NCBI RefSeq assembly: GCF_002879865.1
Contig: NZ_PNXY01000008.1
Coordinates: forward strand, 230,250 to 294,249
Source of the DNA: Paraburkholderia rhynchosiae
Lineage (GTDB): Bacteria; Pseudomonadota; Gammaproteobacteria; Burkholderiales; Burkholderiaceae
Length of the DNA: 64,000 nucleotides
Direction of reading: 5' to 3'
Every line of letters starts with the position of its first letter. Within the stretch, counting starts at the first letter, position 1. Shown here piece after piece: positions 6,966 to 16,593 of this stretch. The position numbers and the translations under genes are program-made. The notes below the pieces were generated by a model that searched no databases, was not told the origin of the DNA, and saw only the letters and a program-made list of their open reading frames with translations.

Positions 6966-9626
6966 ATGAACGAGCCGGTCGATCCCGACAAACACGACGT
7001 GCCGTCGCCTTCGGTCATGCCGGCGCAGCGCCGCGCGCCCCGCCCACGGCGCATTCCGCGCAGCCGCGAGCAGCAGGCGCGTCTCGACGCGCGCGAACCC
7101 GCGTTCGAGCCGCTGCCGTTCGCCATCGACGAAGATGCGGCGCGCCGCCCTTTCGCGGACAAACTTCACGCGTGGTTTGAAGCACGCCGCTGGCAACCGT
7201 TCGATTTTCAGCGCGACGTCTGGCGCGAAATAGGACGAGGCGCCAGTGGTTTGCTGCATGCGACCACCGGCGCGGGCAAGACGTGGGCCGTCTGGTTCGG
7301 CGCGCTCGCAGCATTCGCGCCGGGCACGCCATCCGTATCGAAGTCCGCATCCACACGCAAACGCACGAGCACGCAACCCGAGCCGCTCACGGTTCTCTGG
7401 ATCACGCCAATGCGTGCGCTCGCCGCCGACACCGCCCGCGCATTGCAAAGCTCGGCGGTCGAACTCGCCGTGCCATGGACCGTGGGCTTGCGAACCGGCG
7501 ACACGTCCACCGCCGAACGCGCACGGCAAAACCGGCGCATGCCGTCCGCGCTGGTGACGACGCCCGAAAGCCTGTCGCTCATGCTCACAAGGCCCGACGC
7601 GCGCGAAGTACTTTCGCACGTGAGACTTGTGATCGTCGACGAATGGCATGAGCTGCTCGGCAACAAGCGCGGCACGCAAACGCAACTGGCCGTGGCGCGC
7701 CTCGCGCATTGGCGGCCCGAATTGCAGGTGTGGGGTTTGTCGGCAACGCTCGGCAACCTTCCCTTCGCAGCCGATGTCTTGCTCGCGCCGGTCAACACGC
7801 CACGCGTCAGCGTGCACGGTAATTTGCCCAAGGCGTTGATCGTCGATACGGTTATTCCCGAGACCATCGAGCGATTTCCGTGGGGCGGTCATATGGGCAT
7901 GCGCCAGGTGCAAGCGGTGGCCGATGCAATCGGCGAGGCGCACACATCGCTTGTATTCACCAACACGCGTTCGCAATGCGAAGTCTGGTATCAGGCGCTG
8001 CTCGAAGCGCGGCCCCAATGGGCCGGCGCCATTGCATTGCATCATGGTTCGCTCGATCAGGAAGTGCGCGAATGGGTTGAGCGCGGCTTGAAGAGTGGCC
8101 TGCTGAAAGTGGTTGTATGCACATCGAGCCTTGATCTCGGCGTCGACTTTCTGCCCGTTGAGCGCGTGTTCCAGATCGGCTCGCCAAAAGGCGTCGCGCG
8201 TTTGATGCAGCGCGCCGGCCGCTCGGGCCACGCGCCGGGGCGTCCGTCGCGCGTGACGATCGTGCCCACGCATGCGCTCGAACTCGTCGAAGCGGCCGCT
8301 GCACGCGAGGCCGTTGACAAGCGGCAAATAGAAGGCCGGGAAACGCCCGAAAAGCCGTTCGACGTGCTGGTGCAGCATCTCGTGACCGTGGCGATAGGCG
8401 GCGGCTTCGACGCGCACGAACTGTATGTTGAAATTCGCAGCACCTATGCCTACCGGCATCTGACGCAGAGCGAATTCGATTGGGCGTTAGGTTTCGTCGA
8501 AGGCGGCGGCACCGCGCTGCGCGCGTACCCGGACTATCATCGCGTGGTGCGCGAAAGCGACGGACTCTACCGTGTGCCGCGCGAAGATCTGGTGCGGCGG
8601 CATCGTAACAACGTCGGGACGATCGTCGCGAACGGCACGTTGAATGTCGCTTATCTCGGGGGCGGACGTATCGGCGCAATAGAAGAGTCATTTATTTCGC
8701 GGCTCAAACCGGGCGATATCTTCACCTTCGGCGGACGCGCGCTCGAACTGATTCGCGTGCAGGACATGACCGCGTGGGTCAAGCGCGCCACGTCCTCGCG
8801 TGGAGCGATGCCGCAATGGGCGGGCAGCCGCATGCCGCTCTCGTCGGAACTCGCCGACGCCACACTGACCATGCTCGCGCGCGCCGCCAACGGCATCTAT
8901 GATGAGCCGGAAATGCGCGCCGTTCGGCCGCTGCTGGAATTGCAGCAGAAGTGGTCGGCGTTGCCGGAGCCTGGCGTGCTCGTCGCCGAAGTACTCAGAT
9001 CGCGCGAAGGGCATCACTTTTTTTGTTATCCGTTTGCGGGGCGCATCGCACATATCGGCCTGGGCGCGTTGCTGGCATGGCGGGTTGCCCGCGAGAAACC
9101 GGGCACCTTTTCTATTTCGATGAACGACTATGGTTTCGAGCTGTTGTCCGCGCAACCATTCGATTGGGCCGCGGAATTCGAGAGCGGTTTACTGTCGCCG
9201 GAAGAACTGGATCACGACATTCTCGCGAGCCTGAATTCGTCGGAACTGTCCCGGCGGCGTTTCCGCGAAATTGCACGTGTTTCGGGACTCGTGTTTCAGG
9301 GACATCCGGGACAGCAAAAAAGCGCGCGGCAATTGCAGGCTTCCAGTGGCCTGTTCTACGAGGTATTTCGCAATCACGACAGCGGTAATCTGTTACTCGA
9401 TCAGGCCGACGCCGAAGTGCTCTTGCAGGAACTCGACGCCAAACGCATTCGCGCCGCCCTCGAACGTATGAATGACAGCCGCCTCGTGCTCACACGCCCA
9501 AAGAAAGCGACGCCGTTCGCGTTTCCGCTAATCGTGGGACGCTTGCGCGAAAAAGTCAGCACCGAAAAGCTCGCAGATCGCGTTGAACGGATGCTGGCGG
9601 AACTCGAGAGGGCGGCTCGCACATGA
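6966..9626 (+). CDS. Lhr-type ligase-associated DEXH-box helicase
   Basis: An 886-residue superfamily 2 DNA helicase predicted to act in DNA repair. Visible motifs are Walker A ATTGAGKT (about 99-106), DEWH (225-228), SATLGN (259-264), the second RecA-like domain with [19 protein letters not shown], and QRAGRSGH (motif VI). A long Lhr-type C-terminal region follows. It overlaps the PdeM gene by four bases. In many bacteria this helicase is encoded with PdeM, an MBL-fold exonuclease and an ATP-dependent DNA ligase; here only PdeM accompanies it. The N-terminal 40 residues are Pro/Arg-rich, so the true start could lie slightly downstream. Confidence 0.9.
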   Translation: MNEPVDPDKHDVPSPSVMPAQRRAPRPRRIPRSREQQARLDAREPAFEPLPFAIDEDAARRPFADKLHAWFEARRWQPFDFQRDVWREIGRGASGLLHATTGAGKTWAVWFGALAAFAPGTPSVSKSASTRKRTSTQPEPLTVLWITPMRALAADTARALQSSAVELAVPWTVGLRTGDTSTAERARQNRRMPSALVTTPESLSLMLTRPDAREVLSHVRLVIVDEWHELLGNKRGTQTQLAVARLAHWRPELQVWGLSATLGNLPFAADVLLAPVNTPRVSVHGNLPKALIVDTVIPETIERFPWGGHMGMRQVQAVADAIGEAHTSLVFTNTRSQCEVWYQALLEARPQWAGAIALHHGSLDQEVREWVERGLKSGLLKVVVCTSSLDLGVDFLPVERVFQIGSPKGVARLMQRAGRSGHAPGRPSRVTIVPTHALELVEAAAAREAVDKRQIEGRETPEKPFDVLVQHLVTVAIGGGFDAHELYVEIRSTYAYRHLTQSEFDWALGFVEGGGTALRAYPDYHRVVRESDGLYRVPREDLVRRHRNNVGTIVANGTLNVAYLGGGRIGAIEESFISRLKPGDIFTFGGRALELIRVQDMTAWVKRATSSRGAMPQWAGSRMPLSSELADATLTMLARAANGIYDEPEMRAVRPLLELQQKWSALPEPGVLVAEVLRSREGHHFFCYPFAGRIAHIGLGALLAWRVAREKPGTFSISMNDYGFELLSAQPFDWAAEFESGLLSPEELDHDILASLNSSELSRRRFREIARVSGLVFQGHPGQQKSARQLQASSGLFYEVFRNHDSGNLLLDQADAEVLLQELDAKRIRAALERMNDSRLVLTRPKKATPFAFPLIVGRLREKVSTEKLADRVERMLAELERAART

Positions 9627-10285
9627 AACCTGCCTCGTTGCCAGTTGAAATTGCCGGACACCCGCTCGTGCTGTCGAGCTTGCGCGCAGCCTTCGATCCC
9701 GCGCTGCGTTGTCTGTTCGTCGCCGATGCCCATTTTGGCAAGGACGCCGTGTTCCGCGCGCGCGGCATTCCCGTGCCGATCGGTTCGACTGCCGACAACC
9801 TGATGCGCCTCGATATCCTGATCGCCGGATTCGAACCGGCCATGCTCGTGTTTCTCGGCGATCTGCTGCACGCGCGCGAAGCTCACGCTGAAGAGACACT
9901 CGACGCGCTGCATGTGTGGCGCGCGCGGCACGCGGATTTGCAGGTCGTGCTGGTCGAAGGCAACCATGACCGGCATGCAGGCGCATTGCCGGAGTTGCTG
10001 AGCGTCGAGTATGTGCAGGAGCCGTGGCGCATTGGACCTTGGGCGCTGTGTCACCACCCGCAGACGGTCGACGGTGCTTATGCACTCGCCGGTCATTTGC
10101 ATCCCGTCTATCGAATCGCGACGCGCAACGATTCGGTTCGCATGCCGTGCTTTCGATTCGGAGCGCAATGCGGGGTGTTGCCTGCGTTTGGCAGCTTTAC
10201 CGGGGGTGCGCGCGACGATGGTCAAGTTGGCGACGAGAAGGTTTTTGTCGTGGCACAGGATAAGGTAATCGAAGTGCCGCGCTGA
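9623..10285 (+). CDS. pdeM: Ligase-associated DNA damage response nuclease PdeM
   Basis: A 220-residue metallophosphoesterase of the calcineurin fold, expected to cut DNA using two metal ions. Metal-binding motifs appear in order: DAHFGKD (about 34-40), [24 protein letters not shown] and GHLHPVY. Its ATG at 9623 sits inside the helicase stop (ATGA overlap), which points to translational coupling and a joint repair function. Length is normal for the family. Nothing follows on the same strand for about 330 bases, so this is the end of the operon. Confidence 0.88.
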   Translation: MKPASLPVEIAGHPLVLSSLRAAFDPALRCLFVADAHFGKDAVFRARGIPVPIGSTADNLMRLDILIAGFEPAMLVFLGDLLHAREAHAEETLDALHVWRARHADLQVVLVEGNHDRHAGALPELLSVEYVQEPWRIGPWALCHHPQTVDGAYALAGHLHPVYRIATRNDSVRMPCFRFGAQCGVLPAFGSFTGGARDDGQVGDEKVFVVAQDKVIEVPR

Positions 10286-10619
10286 AGCTTCGTGCGCACC
10301 ACGGCCGATCCTTTCCTCATACGTGTCGTAGCAAAACGCTCAAATAAACCCATACCCAACACTTCCTCACGCGATCTTTTTCGCAAGCACATGCACCATT
10401 TTCGGCGCTCATGCCGTTGGCAGCCGAAAAGATTCCCACACACGCCCGCCGTGCGGCCTTGCGCGACAACAGCGCGCCGAGCGCGGGTATACCTGTGTTT
10501 GACTGAGCCAGACAGCCCCGTTTACTGGACGCAGAACAAACCTGTCAGCATTCTTTCGGTTTGCGTTGGTCAGCCAACGGTGCTCAAAGAGCGCCCTCAC
10601 AAAACCCTGGAGACAAGCC
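10286..10619. other. Gene-free stretch between pdeM and the FAD oxidoreductase
   Basis: I see no convincing gene in these 334 bases. No terminator with a T-tract follows pdeM. The last 25 bases carry the ribosome-binding region of the next gene (CTGGAGACAAGCC). Promoter elements are likely here, but I could not identify a clear -35/-10 pair. Confidence 0.4.
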
Positions 10620-12008
10620 ATGGCTCAAGTGTCGAGCAGCGTCATCGAAGAACTAAAAAACGCTATACGTGGGCAGCTCGTTCTGCCCGAGGATTCGAAT
10701 TTCAACGACGCGCGCAGCATCTGGAATGCAATGATCGACCGCCGTCCGGCGATGATCCTGCGTTGCGCCGGTGTCGCCGACGTGCGTCGCGCCGTGGCAT
10801 TCGCGCGCGATAACAATTTGCCTCTGGCGATGCGCGGCGGCGGTCATAACATCGCCGGCAGCGCGCTGTGCGACGACGGTCTGGTGCTGGATTTTTCGTT
10901 GATGAAATCCGTGCGTATCGATCCTGTCGCGAGGCGTGCATACGTGGAACCCGGCTCAACGCTCGCGGATTTCGATCATGAAGCGCAAGCCTTCGGACTC
11001 GCCACGCCGCTCGGCATCAATTCGACTACAGGAGTCGCGGGCTTGACGCTCGGCGGCGGATTCGGCTGGCTCAGCCGCAAATACGGCATGACGGTGGACA
11101 ATCTGATTTCAGCGGACGTCGTCACCGCCGACGGCGAGTTGCTCCGCGCCAGCGCCGAATCGAATGAAGATCTGTTCTGGGCGATTCGTGGTGGCGGCGG
11201 CAATTTCGGCGTCGTCACATCATTCGAGTTCGCGCTGCATCCGATAGGCCCGATGGTGTATGGCGGCCTTGTCGTCATGCCGCTCGATCAGGCAAGGGAC
11301 GCCCTCGTCAAATATCGCGTCGCGGCCAATGACATGCCGGACGATCTGAGCGTATGGGCGGTTCTGCGGCTCGCGCCGCCACTACCGTTCCTCCCTGCGG
11401 AGGTGCATGGAAAGCCGGTAGTCATCTTCGCGATGTGCTACACGGGGCCGACCGCGAACGGTCCGTCCGCGGTGGCGCAAGTCAAAACGTTCGGCACGCC
11501 GGTCGGCGAACATCTCGGCGAAATGCCCTACGCGATGTGGCAACAGGCTTTCGATCCGCTGCTCGCGCCGGGATCGCGCAATTACTGGAAATCGCACAAT
11601 CTCGCCGGCATCGACGATGGCCTGATCGAGGCGCTCCTTCAGTCGATCCAGAATCTGCCTTCTCCGCAATGCGAGATCTTTTTCGGGCAGATTGGCGGAC
11701 AAACGCAGCGCGTTGCCGTCGACGCAACCGCTTATTCGAGCCGCGACACGCTCTACGCGATGAACGTGCATGGCCGCTGGGAAGATCCGGCCGACGACGA
11801 ACGTTGTATCGCGTGGGCGCGCGCGTTCTTCGATTCGGCGGCGCCGTTCGCGCTAGGCAGCGTCTACGTCAACTTCATGACGCAGGAAGAGGCCGGCCGC
11901 ATCGCCGATGCTTATGGGCCGAACTACGAACGGCTCGTCGCGGTGAAAAGCCGCTACGATCCGCACAACCTGTTCTGCCATAACCAGAACATTCGCCCGG
12001 CCACGTAA
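10620..12008 (+). CDS. FAD-binding oxidoreductase, berberine-bridge type
   Basis: A 462-residue flavoprotein of the FAD-binding PCMH/BBE family. The FAD-binding domain includes LRCAGVADVRRAVAFARDN and MRGGGHNIAGSALCDDG, whose His is the usual site of covalent FAD attachment. It continues with GLTLGGGFGWLSRKYGMTVDN, where the second (Cys) attachment site of bicovalent members is not seen. The BBE-type C-terminus is NYERLVAVKSRYDPHNLFC. I chose the ATG at 10620 because it follows a GGAG-like site and removes an implausible 18-residue extension. The substrate is unknown; family members oxidise alcohols, sugars or alkaloid-like compounds. It appears monocistronic. Confidence 0.88.
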   Translation: MAQVSSSVIEELKNAIRGQLVLPEDSNFNDARSIWNAMIDRRPAMILRCAGVADVRRAVAFARDNNLPLAMRGGGHNIAGSALCDDGLVLDFSLMKSVRIDPVARRAYVEPGSTLADFDHEAQAFGLATPLGINSTTGVAGLTLGGGFGWLSRKYGMTVDNLISADVVTADGELLRASAESNEDLFWAIRGGGGNFGVVTSFEFALHPIGPMVYGGLVVMPLDQARDALVKYRVAANDMPDDLSVWAVLRLAPPLPFLPAEVHGKPVVIFAMCYTGPTANGPSAVAQVKTFGTPVGEHLGEMPYAMWQQAFDPLLAPGSRNYWKSHNLAGIDDGLIEALLQSIQNLPSPQCEIFFGQIGGQTQRVAVDATAYSSRDTLYAMNVHGRWEDPADDERCIAWARAFFDSAAPFALGSVYVNFMTQEEAGRIADAYGPNYERLVAVKSRYDPHNLFCHNQNIRPAT

Positions 12009-12020
12009 CGCTTGCATAGC

Positions 12021-12054
12021 GAGGAATTCGCGCACTGGCCGGCGCGGATTCCTC
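12021..12054 (+). terminator. Hairpin after the FAD oxidoreductase gene (weak terminator)
   Basis: GAGGAAT (12021-12027) pairs with ATTCCTC (12048-12054), and GCGC (12030-12033) with GCGC (12042-12045). It lies 12 bases after the stop. There is no T-tract, so intrinsic termination is uncertain. Confidence 0.35.
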
Positions 12055-12207
12055 GCCTCACTGGCACCCATGCTGCCTCTGCGCGGGCGGCGTGTGTCAG
12101 GCACGGCAAATGCTGCTCTATCATGGACGCTGGTTTGCGGCCGGCGTCACGGCATTCCCGTTCCATCGATAAAGAAGCCAGTTCCATAACGTAAAAGGAC
12201 AACTATC

Positions 12208-12798
12208 ATGCGCAGACGACAATTCATCACGACGGCCGGCGCGGCTTTCGCTACCGCGGGTCTCGGCCTCGCCGGTTGCACCACCACGTCTCCGTCTTCG
12301 AGCGGGTCGGCGTCCGCCAACGCCAGCAAGCGCGACACGATCAATGCGGGTATCGACTCGACGCTTTCGCGTCTGTACGCGAACGTCGGCGGCTCGCGCG
12401 AACTCGTGGCGAAAGCGCGCGGGGTGCTGGTGTTCCCATCGGTGATATCGGCGGGCTTCTGGGTCGGCGGCCAATACGGCGAAGGCGCGCTGCGCGTGGG
12501 CGGCAAAACAACCGGCTACTACAGCACGGTGGCCGGCTCGTTCGGCTTGCAGATCGGCGCGCAGTCGAAAGCGCTTATCTTCCTGTTCATGACGCAGGAA
12601 GCGCTCGACAAATTCCTCAGCAGCCAGGGTTGGGCAGCGGGCGCGGACGCGACCGTCGCCTTGCTGAAGGTCGGCGCAAACGGCGCAATCGATACTTCGA
12701 CTGCAACGAGCCCCGTCGAAGCATTCGTGCTCACGAACGGCGGCCTGATGGCTGGTGTATCGCTCGAAGGCACAAAGGTTTCGCGCCTGATGATCTGA
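12208..12798 (+). CDS. SYLF (Ysc84-like) domain lipoprotein
   Basis: A 196-residue predicted lipoprotein. The N-terminus MRRRQFITTAGAAFATAGLG leads into a lipobox LAGC with Cys24; the arginine cluster could also suit Tat export. After a Ser/Thr linker comes a SYLF/Ysc84 domain (about 45-195) with AKARGVLVFPSVISAGFWVGGQYGEGALR, typical of the family once called DUF500. Bacterial members are thought to be membrane-associated or lipid-binding, but their role is unclear. The ATG at 12208 is preceded by AAAAGGACAACTATC. Monocistronic, with a hairpin downstream. Confidence 0.85.
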   Translation: MRRRQFITTAGAAFATAGLGLAGCTTTSPSSSGSASANASKRDTINAGIDSTLSRLYANVGGSRELVAKARGVLVFPSVISAGFWVGGQYGEGALRVGGKTTGYYSTVAGSFGLQIGAQSKALIFLFMTQEALDKFLSSQGWAAGADATVALLKVGANGAIDTSTATSPVEAFVLTNGGLMAGVSLEGTKVSRLMI

Positions 12799-12813
12799 TC
12801 TCTCAGGATGACC

Positions 12814-12843
12814 GCCACGCAGCCGCCTCGCGGACTGCGTGGC
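12814..12843 (+). terminator. Hairpin after the SYLF lipoprotein gene
   Basis: GCCACGCAG (12814-12822) pairs perfectly with CTGCGTGGC (12835-12843) 16 bases after the stop codon. Only a short CCTTT follows, so it is a plausible but weak intrinsic terminator. Confidence 0.45.
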
Positions 12844-12942
12844 GCGGCCTTTGCATCATTCATCTGCACACATGGCGCGCAGTGCTACTTGCGCTGCCCG
12901 TCGAAATGACTGACCTGCTGTAAAATCCACCCTTTCGCAAAC

Positions 12943-12971
12943 TCCCCGCCATCGAAACCCTCAGGCGGGGA
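12943..12971 (+). promoter_or_regulatory. Stem-loop in the leader of the SulP transporter gene
   Basis: TCCCCGCC (12943-12950) and GGCGGGGA (12964-12971) form an eight-base perfect stem with a 13-base loop, 67 bases before the ATG at 13039. It has no T-tract, so it is more likely a leader-RNA structure than a terminator. I recognise no known riboswitch consensus. Confidence 0.3.
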
Positions 12972-13038
12972 CGCTCATATTGCCCGGCCTTGCGCATCCT
13001 CAGATGCAGCGTTTGCCGCGGCAACTCACCCGTTCAAG

Positions 13039-14526
13039 ATGAATACCGCTAGCTCCACTCACGGTTGGCCTGCCAGGCTTTCCGCCATCCGCGGCAATGT
13101 GCTCGCGGGTCTGACCTCGTCGTTCGCGCTCGTGCCCGAATGCATCGCCTTCGCGCTGGTCGCGCACCTCAACCCGCTGATGGGCCTGTACGGCGCATTT
13201 TTTATCTGCACGATCACAGCGCTGTTCGGCGGCCGTCCGGGAATGATCTCGGGCGCAGCCGGTTCGATGGCAGTCGTCATCGTGGCGCTGGTCGTCCAGC
13301 ACGGCGCGCAATATCTGCTCGCTACCGTGATACTGAGCGGCATTCTCATGACGCTGTTCGGCGCATTGCGGCTCGGCAAACTGATCCGCATGGTCCCGCA
13401 TCCGGTGATGCTCGGCTTCGTCAACGGACTCGCGATTGTGATCGCCACGGCGCAGCTCGCGCACTTCAGGCAAGGCTCGCCGCAAGGCGAACAATGGCTG
13501 CACGGCAGTGCCTTGGCGATGATGTGCGGTCTCGTCGCGCTGACCATGCTGATCGTTTATGTGCTGCCGCGTATCACACGTGCCGCGCCGCCTGCGCTAG
13601 TCGCTATTGTCGGCGTGGGCGTATTCGCCCAACTGCTGCATCTGCCCACGCGCACGCTCGGCGACATGGCGCATATTGCCGGCGGTCTGCCCAGCTTCAA
13701 TATGCCGGACGTGCCGCTGAACTGGCAGACGCTGCAACTGGTGTTGCCCTACGCGGTGCTGATAGCCATTGTCGGGCTGCTAGAAACGCTGCTGACCTTC
13801 AATCTGACCGACGAAATCACCGAGACTCGCGGTCAGCCGAATCGCGAGTGTCTCGCGTTGGGCGCGGCGAATATCGCTTCGGGTCTGTTCGGCGGCATGG
13901 GCGGTTGCGCGATGATCGGCCAGACCATGATCAATCTGAACTCAGGTGGACGCTCGCGCCTGTCCGGCATCGTAAGCGGCGTGATGATCCTGATGTATAT
14001 CCTCTTTCTGTCGCCGCTGATCGAGCGCATTCCATTGGCGGCGCTAGTCGGCGTGATGTTAGTCGTCGCGCAGCAGACTTTCGCATGGGGGTCGCTGCGC
14101 GTGCTCGGCAAGGTGCCGCGCAACGACGCGCTGGTGATCGTCGCGGTCACCATCATCACGGTGTTCTCGGATCTGGCGATTGCCGTGTTGTGTGGCATCG
14201 TCATTGCCGCGTTGAACTTCGCGTGGCAGCACGCACGCGAAATCCACGCATATGTCGAAGACCGCGCCGGCGACAAAACCTACGTGCCGCGCGGCACGCT
14301 GTTTTTCGCGTCGACCACGCGTTTTCATGAGCTTTTCGATCCGCAGCAGGATCCCGGACACGTCACGATCGACTGCAGTCATTTGCTGCTTGCCGACCAT
14401 TCGGCGCTGGCGGCGTTGCAAGGTCTTGACGAGCGTTACCGCAAAGCCGGCAAGCAATTGCGCGTGAAAAACCTGTCGGAGCGTAACCAGCGCTTGCTGA
14501 GCCGCGCGGGCGTCGGGTTTGCCTGA
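13039..14526 (+). CDS. SulP family inorganic anion transporter with STAS domain
   Basis: A 495-residue inner-membrane transporter of the SLC26/SulP family, which moves sulfate, bicarbonate or similar anions. The membrane part (about 10-395) contains the early family motif with VPECIAFALVAHLNPLMGLYG and ISGAAGSMAVV, then GGMGGCAMIGQTMINLNSGG in the later helices. The C-terminal 90 residues form a short STAS domain (VTIDCSHLLLADHSALAAL). It is convergent with the YbaK gene, with only three bases between the stops. The exact substrate cannot be assigned. The leader contains a hairpin. Confidence 0.9.
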   Translation: MNTASSTHGWPARLSAIRGNVLAGLTSSFALVPECIAFALVAHLNPLMGLYGAFFICTITALFGGRPGMISGAAGSMAVVIVALVVQHGAQYLLATVILSGILMTLFGALRLGKLIRMVPHPVMLGFVNGLAIVIATAQLAHFRQGSPQGEQWLHGSALAMMCGLVALTMLIVYVLPRITRAAPPALVAIVGVGVFAQLLHLPTRTLGDMAHIAGGLPSFNMPDVPLNWQTLQLVLPYAVLIAIVGLLETLLTFNLTDEITETRGQPNRECLALGAANIASGLFGGMGGCAMIGQTMINLNSGGRSRLSGIVSGVMILMYILFLSPLIERIPLAALVGVMLVVAQQTFAWGSLRVLGKVPRNDALVIVAVTIITVFSDLAIAVLCGIVIAALNFAWQHAREIHAYVEDRAGDKTYVPRGTLFFASTTRFHELFDPQQDPGHVTIDCSHLLLADHSALAALQGLDERYRKAGKQLRVKNLSERNQRLLSRAGVGFA

Positions 14527-14529
14527 GAG

Positions 14530-15069
14530 CTATTCAGCCGCGAGCGTCATGTTAGCCACCTCGCAGCGGGGCCACTGACGCAACACGTCCGGCGCAAGCA
14601 GAAGCTTGGCCGCGCGGATACCCGCCCCCATCACGATCTGCGCACGCTCCATCACAGCGGCATCGACAAGAACACGCCAGTCCGGTGGCAAGCCAAATGC
14701 CGTAATGCCGCTTAACTCCATTCCGCTGAGTTCGACTGCGTCCTCGCGCCTCGCGAACGACAGCCGTTGCGCGCCGAGCGCCGCCTTCACCGCACCGTTG
14801 ATGTCGAGCCGCAACGACCCCAGCGAAATCAGCGCTGCGTGGTGCTCGCCGCCATCTTTCCTGTAGCGCACCACGATCGTATTCGCGCAATCTGCCAGGC
14901 CGAAGCCGTAGCGCGCGCTGAAGGCGGCCGTGTCCGACGCGTCGTCGGTCACCGCGAATACCGTCACGCCCGGCGATGGCAACTGCGCGAGAACATGCGC
15001 GGGCAAACATGCGGCGAGGTCTTCCGCCGGAATCACGTCCAACTGCTTGATGGGTTCGTGCGAGTGCAT
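14530..15069 (-). CDS. YbaK/aminoacyl-tRNA deacylase-like protein
   Basis: A 179-residue protein resembling the YbaK/EbsC/ProX editing domain, which hydrolyses mischarged aminoacyl-tRNA. Supporting segments are DCANTIVVRYRKDGGEHHAA, NGAVKAALGAQRLSFARRED and GITAFGLPPDWRVLVD, which match the family's substrate-pocket loops. I prefer the ATG at 15069 (MHSHEPIKQLDV); the frame stays open to 15123 but the extra 18 residues look non-coding. It is cytoplasmic and monocistronic, divergent from the BrkB gene. The tRNA substrate is not predictable. Confidence 0.75.
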   Translation of the reverse strand: MHSHEPIKQLDVIPAEDLAACLPAHVLAQLPSPGVTVFAVTDDASDTAAFSARYGFGLADCANTIVVRYRKDGGEHHAALISLGSLRLDINGAVKAALGAQRLSFARREDAVELSGMELSGITAFGLPPDWRVLVDAAVMERAQIVMGAGIRAAKLLLAPDVLRQWPRCEVANMTLAAE

Positions 15070-15270
15070 GGCGCTCAATAAAAGTAGACGAAGAAAGCTC
15101 TCGCATTCTAGCGGCACGCGCACGTCGCCGCGCGGACCACGACCGGACCCCGCTTGCTATAGTGACAGGCACAGGGTTTGCGAAAGACAGTGATGCGAAG
15201 ACTGCGTCGGGCCGGCCTGAACGGCTCGCGCACGCCTTATCCGGCGCCCATACCCATCGAGACTTCGACC

Positions 15271-16593
15271 ATGGACATCGACACGCTTTCCGCCGAGCAC
15301 CTCCAGCAGGTGGCTCGCACGCAGGCGAACTGGGCGATCGGAGCGCTCAAGCAGTTCGCCGACGACCGCTGCACCGCGATGGCGGCCAGCATCGCGTTCT
15401 ACGCCGCCTTCTCGCTCGCGCCGACGCTCGTCATGGTGATCGCGGTGGCCGGCTGGTTCTTCGGCGCGGAGGCCGCGCGCGGCGAACTGTTCGACCACAT
15501 CCACGGACTGCTCGGCGACCAGGCCGCGGCAGGCGTACAGACCATCGTGGAGAATGCGCATCACAGTGGCAGCGCGGGCGGCATCGCGGCCATCATCTCG
15601 TTCACGATGCTGGCGATCGGCGCTTCAGCCACGTTCTCGTCGCTGAACAGCGCGCTCAACGTCGTATGGCCGAACACTGGACCGCGCACGTCGAGCGTGA
15701 TCGCGCTGGTGCGCGTGCGGCTGATTTCGTTCGGGCTCGTGCTCGGCGTCGCGTTCCTGCTGATCGTTTCGCTGGTGCTCGACACAGTGATTACGTTCAT
15801 CGGCAAATGGCTGTGGGGCGACTCGCCGTATGTCGTGATCGGCAATCTGCTGCAACTCGGCGTCGGTCTGGTGGTGCTGGCGTTTGCGTTTGCCGGCTTG
15901 CTCAAGTTTCTGCCGGACGCCAGGGTGCGTTGGCGCGATGCGCTGGTCGGCGGGGCCGTCGCGGCCGTGCTGTTTTCGGCGGGCAAGAAGCTGTTTGCGC
16001 TGTATCTCGCGCATGCCGGCATGGCGAGTTCATTCGGCGCGGCCGGTTCGCTTGCCGTGCTGCTGATGTGGCTGTACTTCTCGGCCGCAGTGCTGCTACT
16101 CGGCGCAGAATTTTCAGCCGCGCGCGCCCGTCTGCACGATCCGCGCGGCGGCTGGGCCATGCAGGCCGATTCGCCACCGGGAAGCCGCGCGAAACTCGCG
16201 TCGGTGCTCGCGGCGTCGACGGTACCGGCGAACCTGGCGTTGCACGCGCACGAACACGCGTTCGACGGCAGCGAGCCAGCCACTGCCGCCGGCATGGCGT
16301 TCGCGGTAGGGGGAGCGGCATCGTCGGCTGAGGTCGGCGGGCGATCGCAACACCGAAAAAAGGCGTCCGCGCGAGCGACGGCCCTTCAGGTTGGACGCTC
16401 GATGGTGTCAGCGGAAGCGCGGGCGACCCATATCGCGGCGGTCACGCTGCTTCGAGCGGGCCGCAAAGCCGTCGCGGCCGATCGCTATGTGCGCCAGCAT
16501 CCGTGGAAATCGGTGGTGTTCGCCGCGGCGGCGGGTCTCGCGGCGGCGGCCATGGCGCGCCACAACCAGGGCGACATCGAGCGGAAAGAGTGA
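15271..16593 (+). CDS. YihY/BrkB family membrane protein with a DUF883-like C-terminal anchor
   Basis: A 440-residue inner-membrane protein. Residues about 20-290 are the YihY/BrkB domain with several hydrophobic helices (AASIAFYAAFSLAPTLVMVI, SVLLMWLYFSAAVLLLGAEF-like end). The family is widespread and its function is unsettled. After an Ala-rich linker the last 45 residues (ADRYVRQHPWKSVVFAAAAG ... ARH) strongly recall the NPW-type membrane anchor of ElaB/YqjD (DUF883) proteins, so this looks like a fusion. The start is uncertain: ATG 15271 suits the family length, while the frame also offers ATG 15193 and TTG 15178. Confidence 0.82.
   Translation: MDIDTLSAEHLQQVARTQANWAIGALKQFADDRCTAMAASIAFYAAFSLAPTLVMVIAVAGWFFGAEAARGELFDHIHGLLGDQAAAGVQTIVENAHHSGSAGGIAAIISFTMLAIGASATFSSLNSALNVVWPNTGPRTSSVIALVRVRLISFGLVLGVAFLLIVSLVLDTVITFIGKWLWGDSPYVVIGNLLQLGVGLVVLAFAFAGLLKFLPDARVRWRDALVGGAVAAVLFSAGKKLFALYLAHAGMASSFGAAGSLAVLLMWLYFSAAVLLLGAEFSAARARLHDPRGGWAMQADSPPGSRAKLASVLAASTVPANLALHAHEHAFDGSEPATAAGMAFAVGGAASSAEVGGRSQHRKKASARATALQVGRSMVSAEARATHIAAVTLLRAGRKAVAADRYVRQHPWKSVVFAAAAGLAAAAMARHNQGDIERKE

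Noticed and set aside
6861..8459. 532-codon minus-strand open frame opposite the Lhr helicase
   Set aside because: Composition is Arg/Ala/His-rich as expected of an antisense shadow in GC-rich DNA. The plus strand carries clear helicase motifs over the same bases.
13065..14330. 421-codon plus-strand frame inside the SulP gene
   Set aside because: It lacks the hydrophobic helices seen in the real frame and is Arg-rich.
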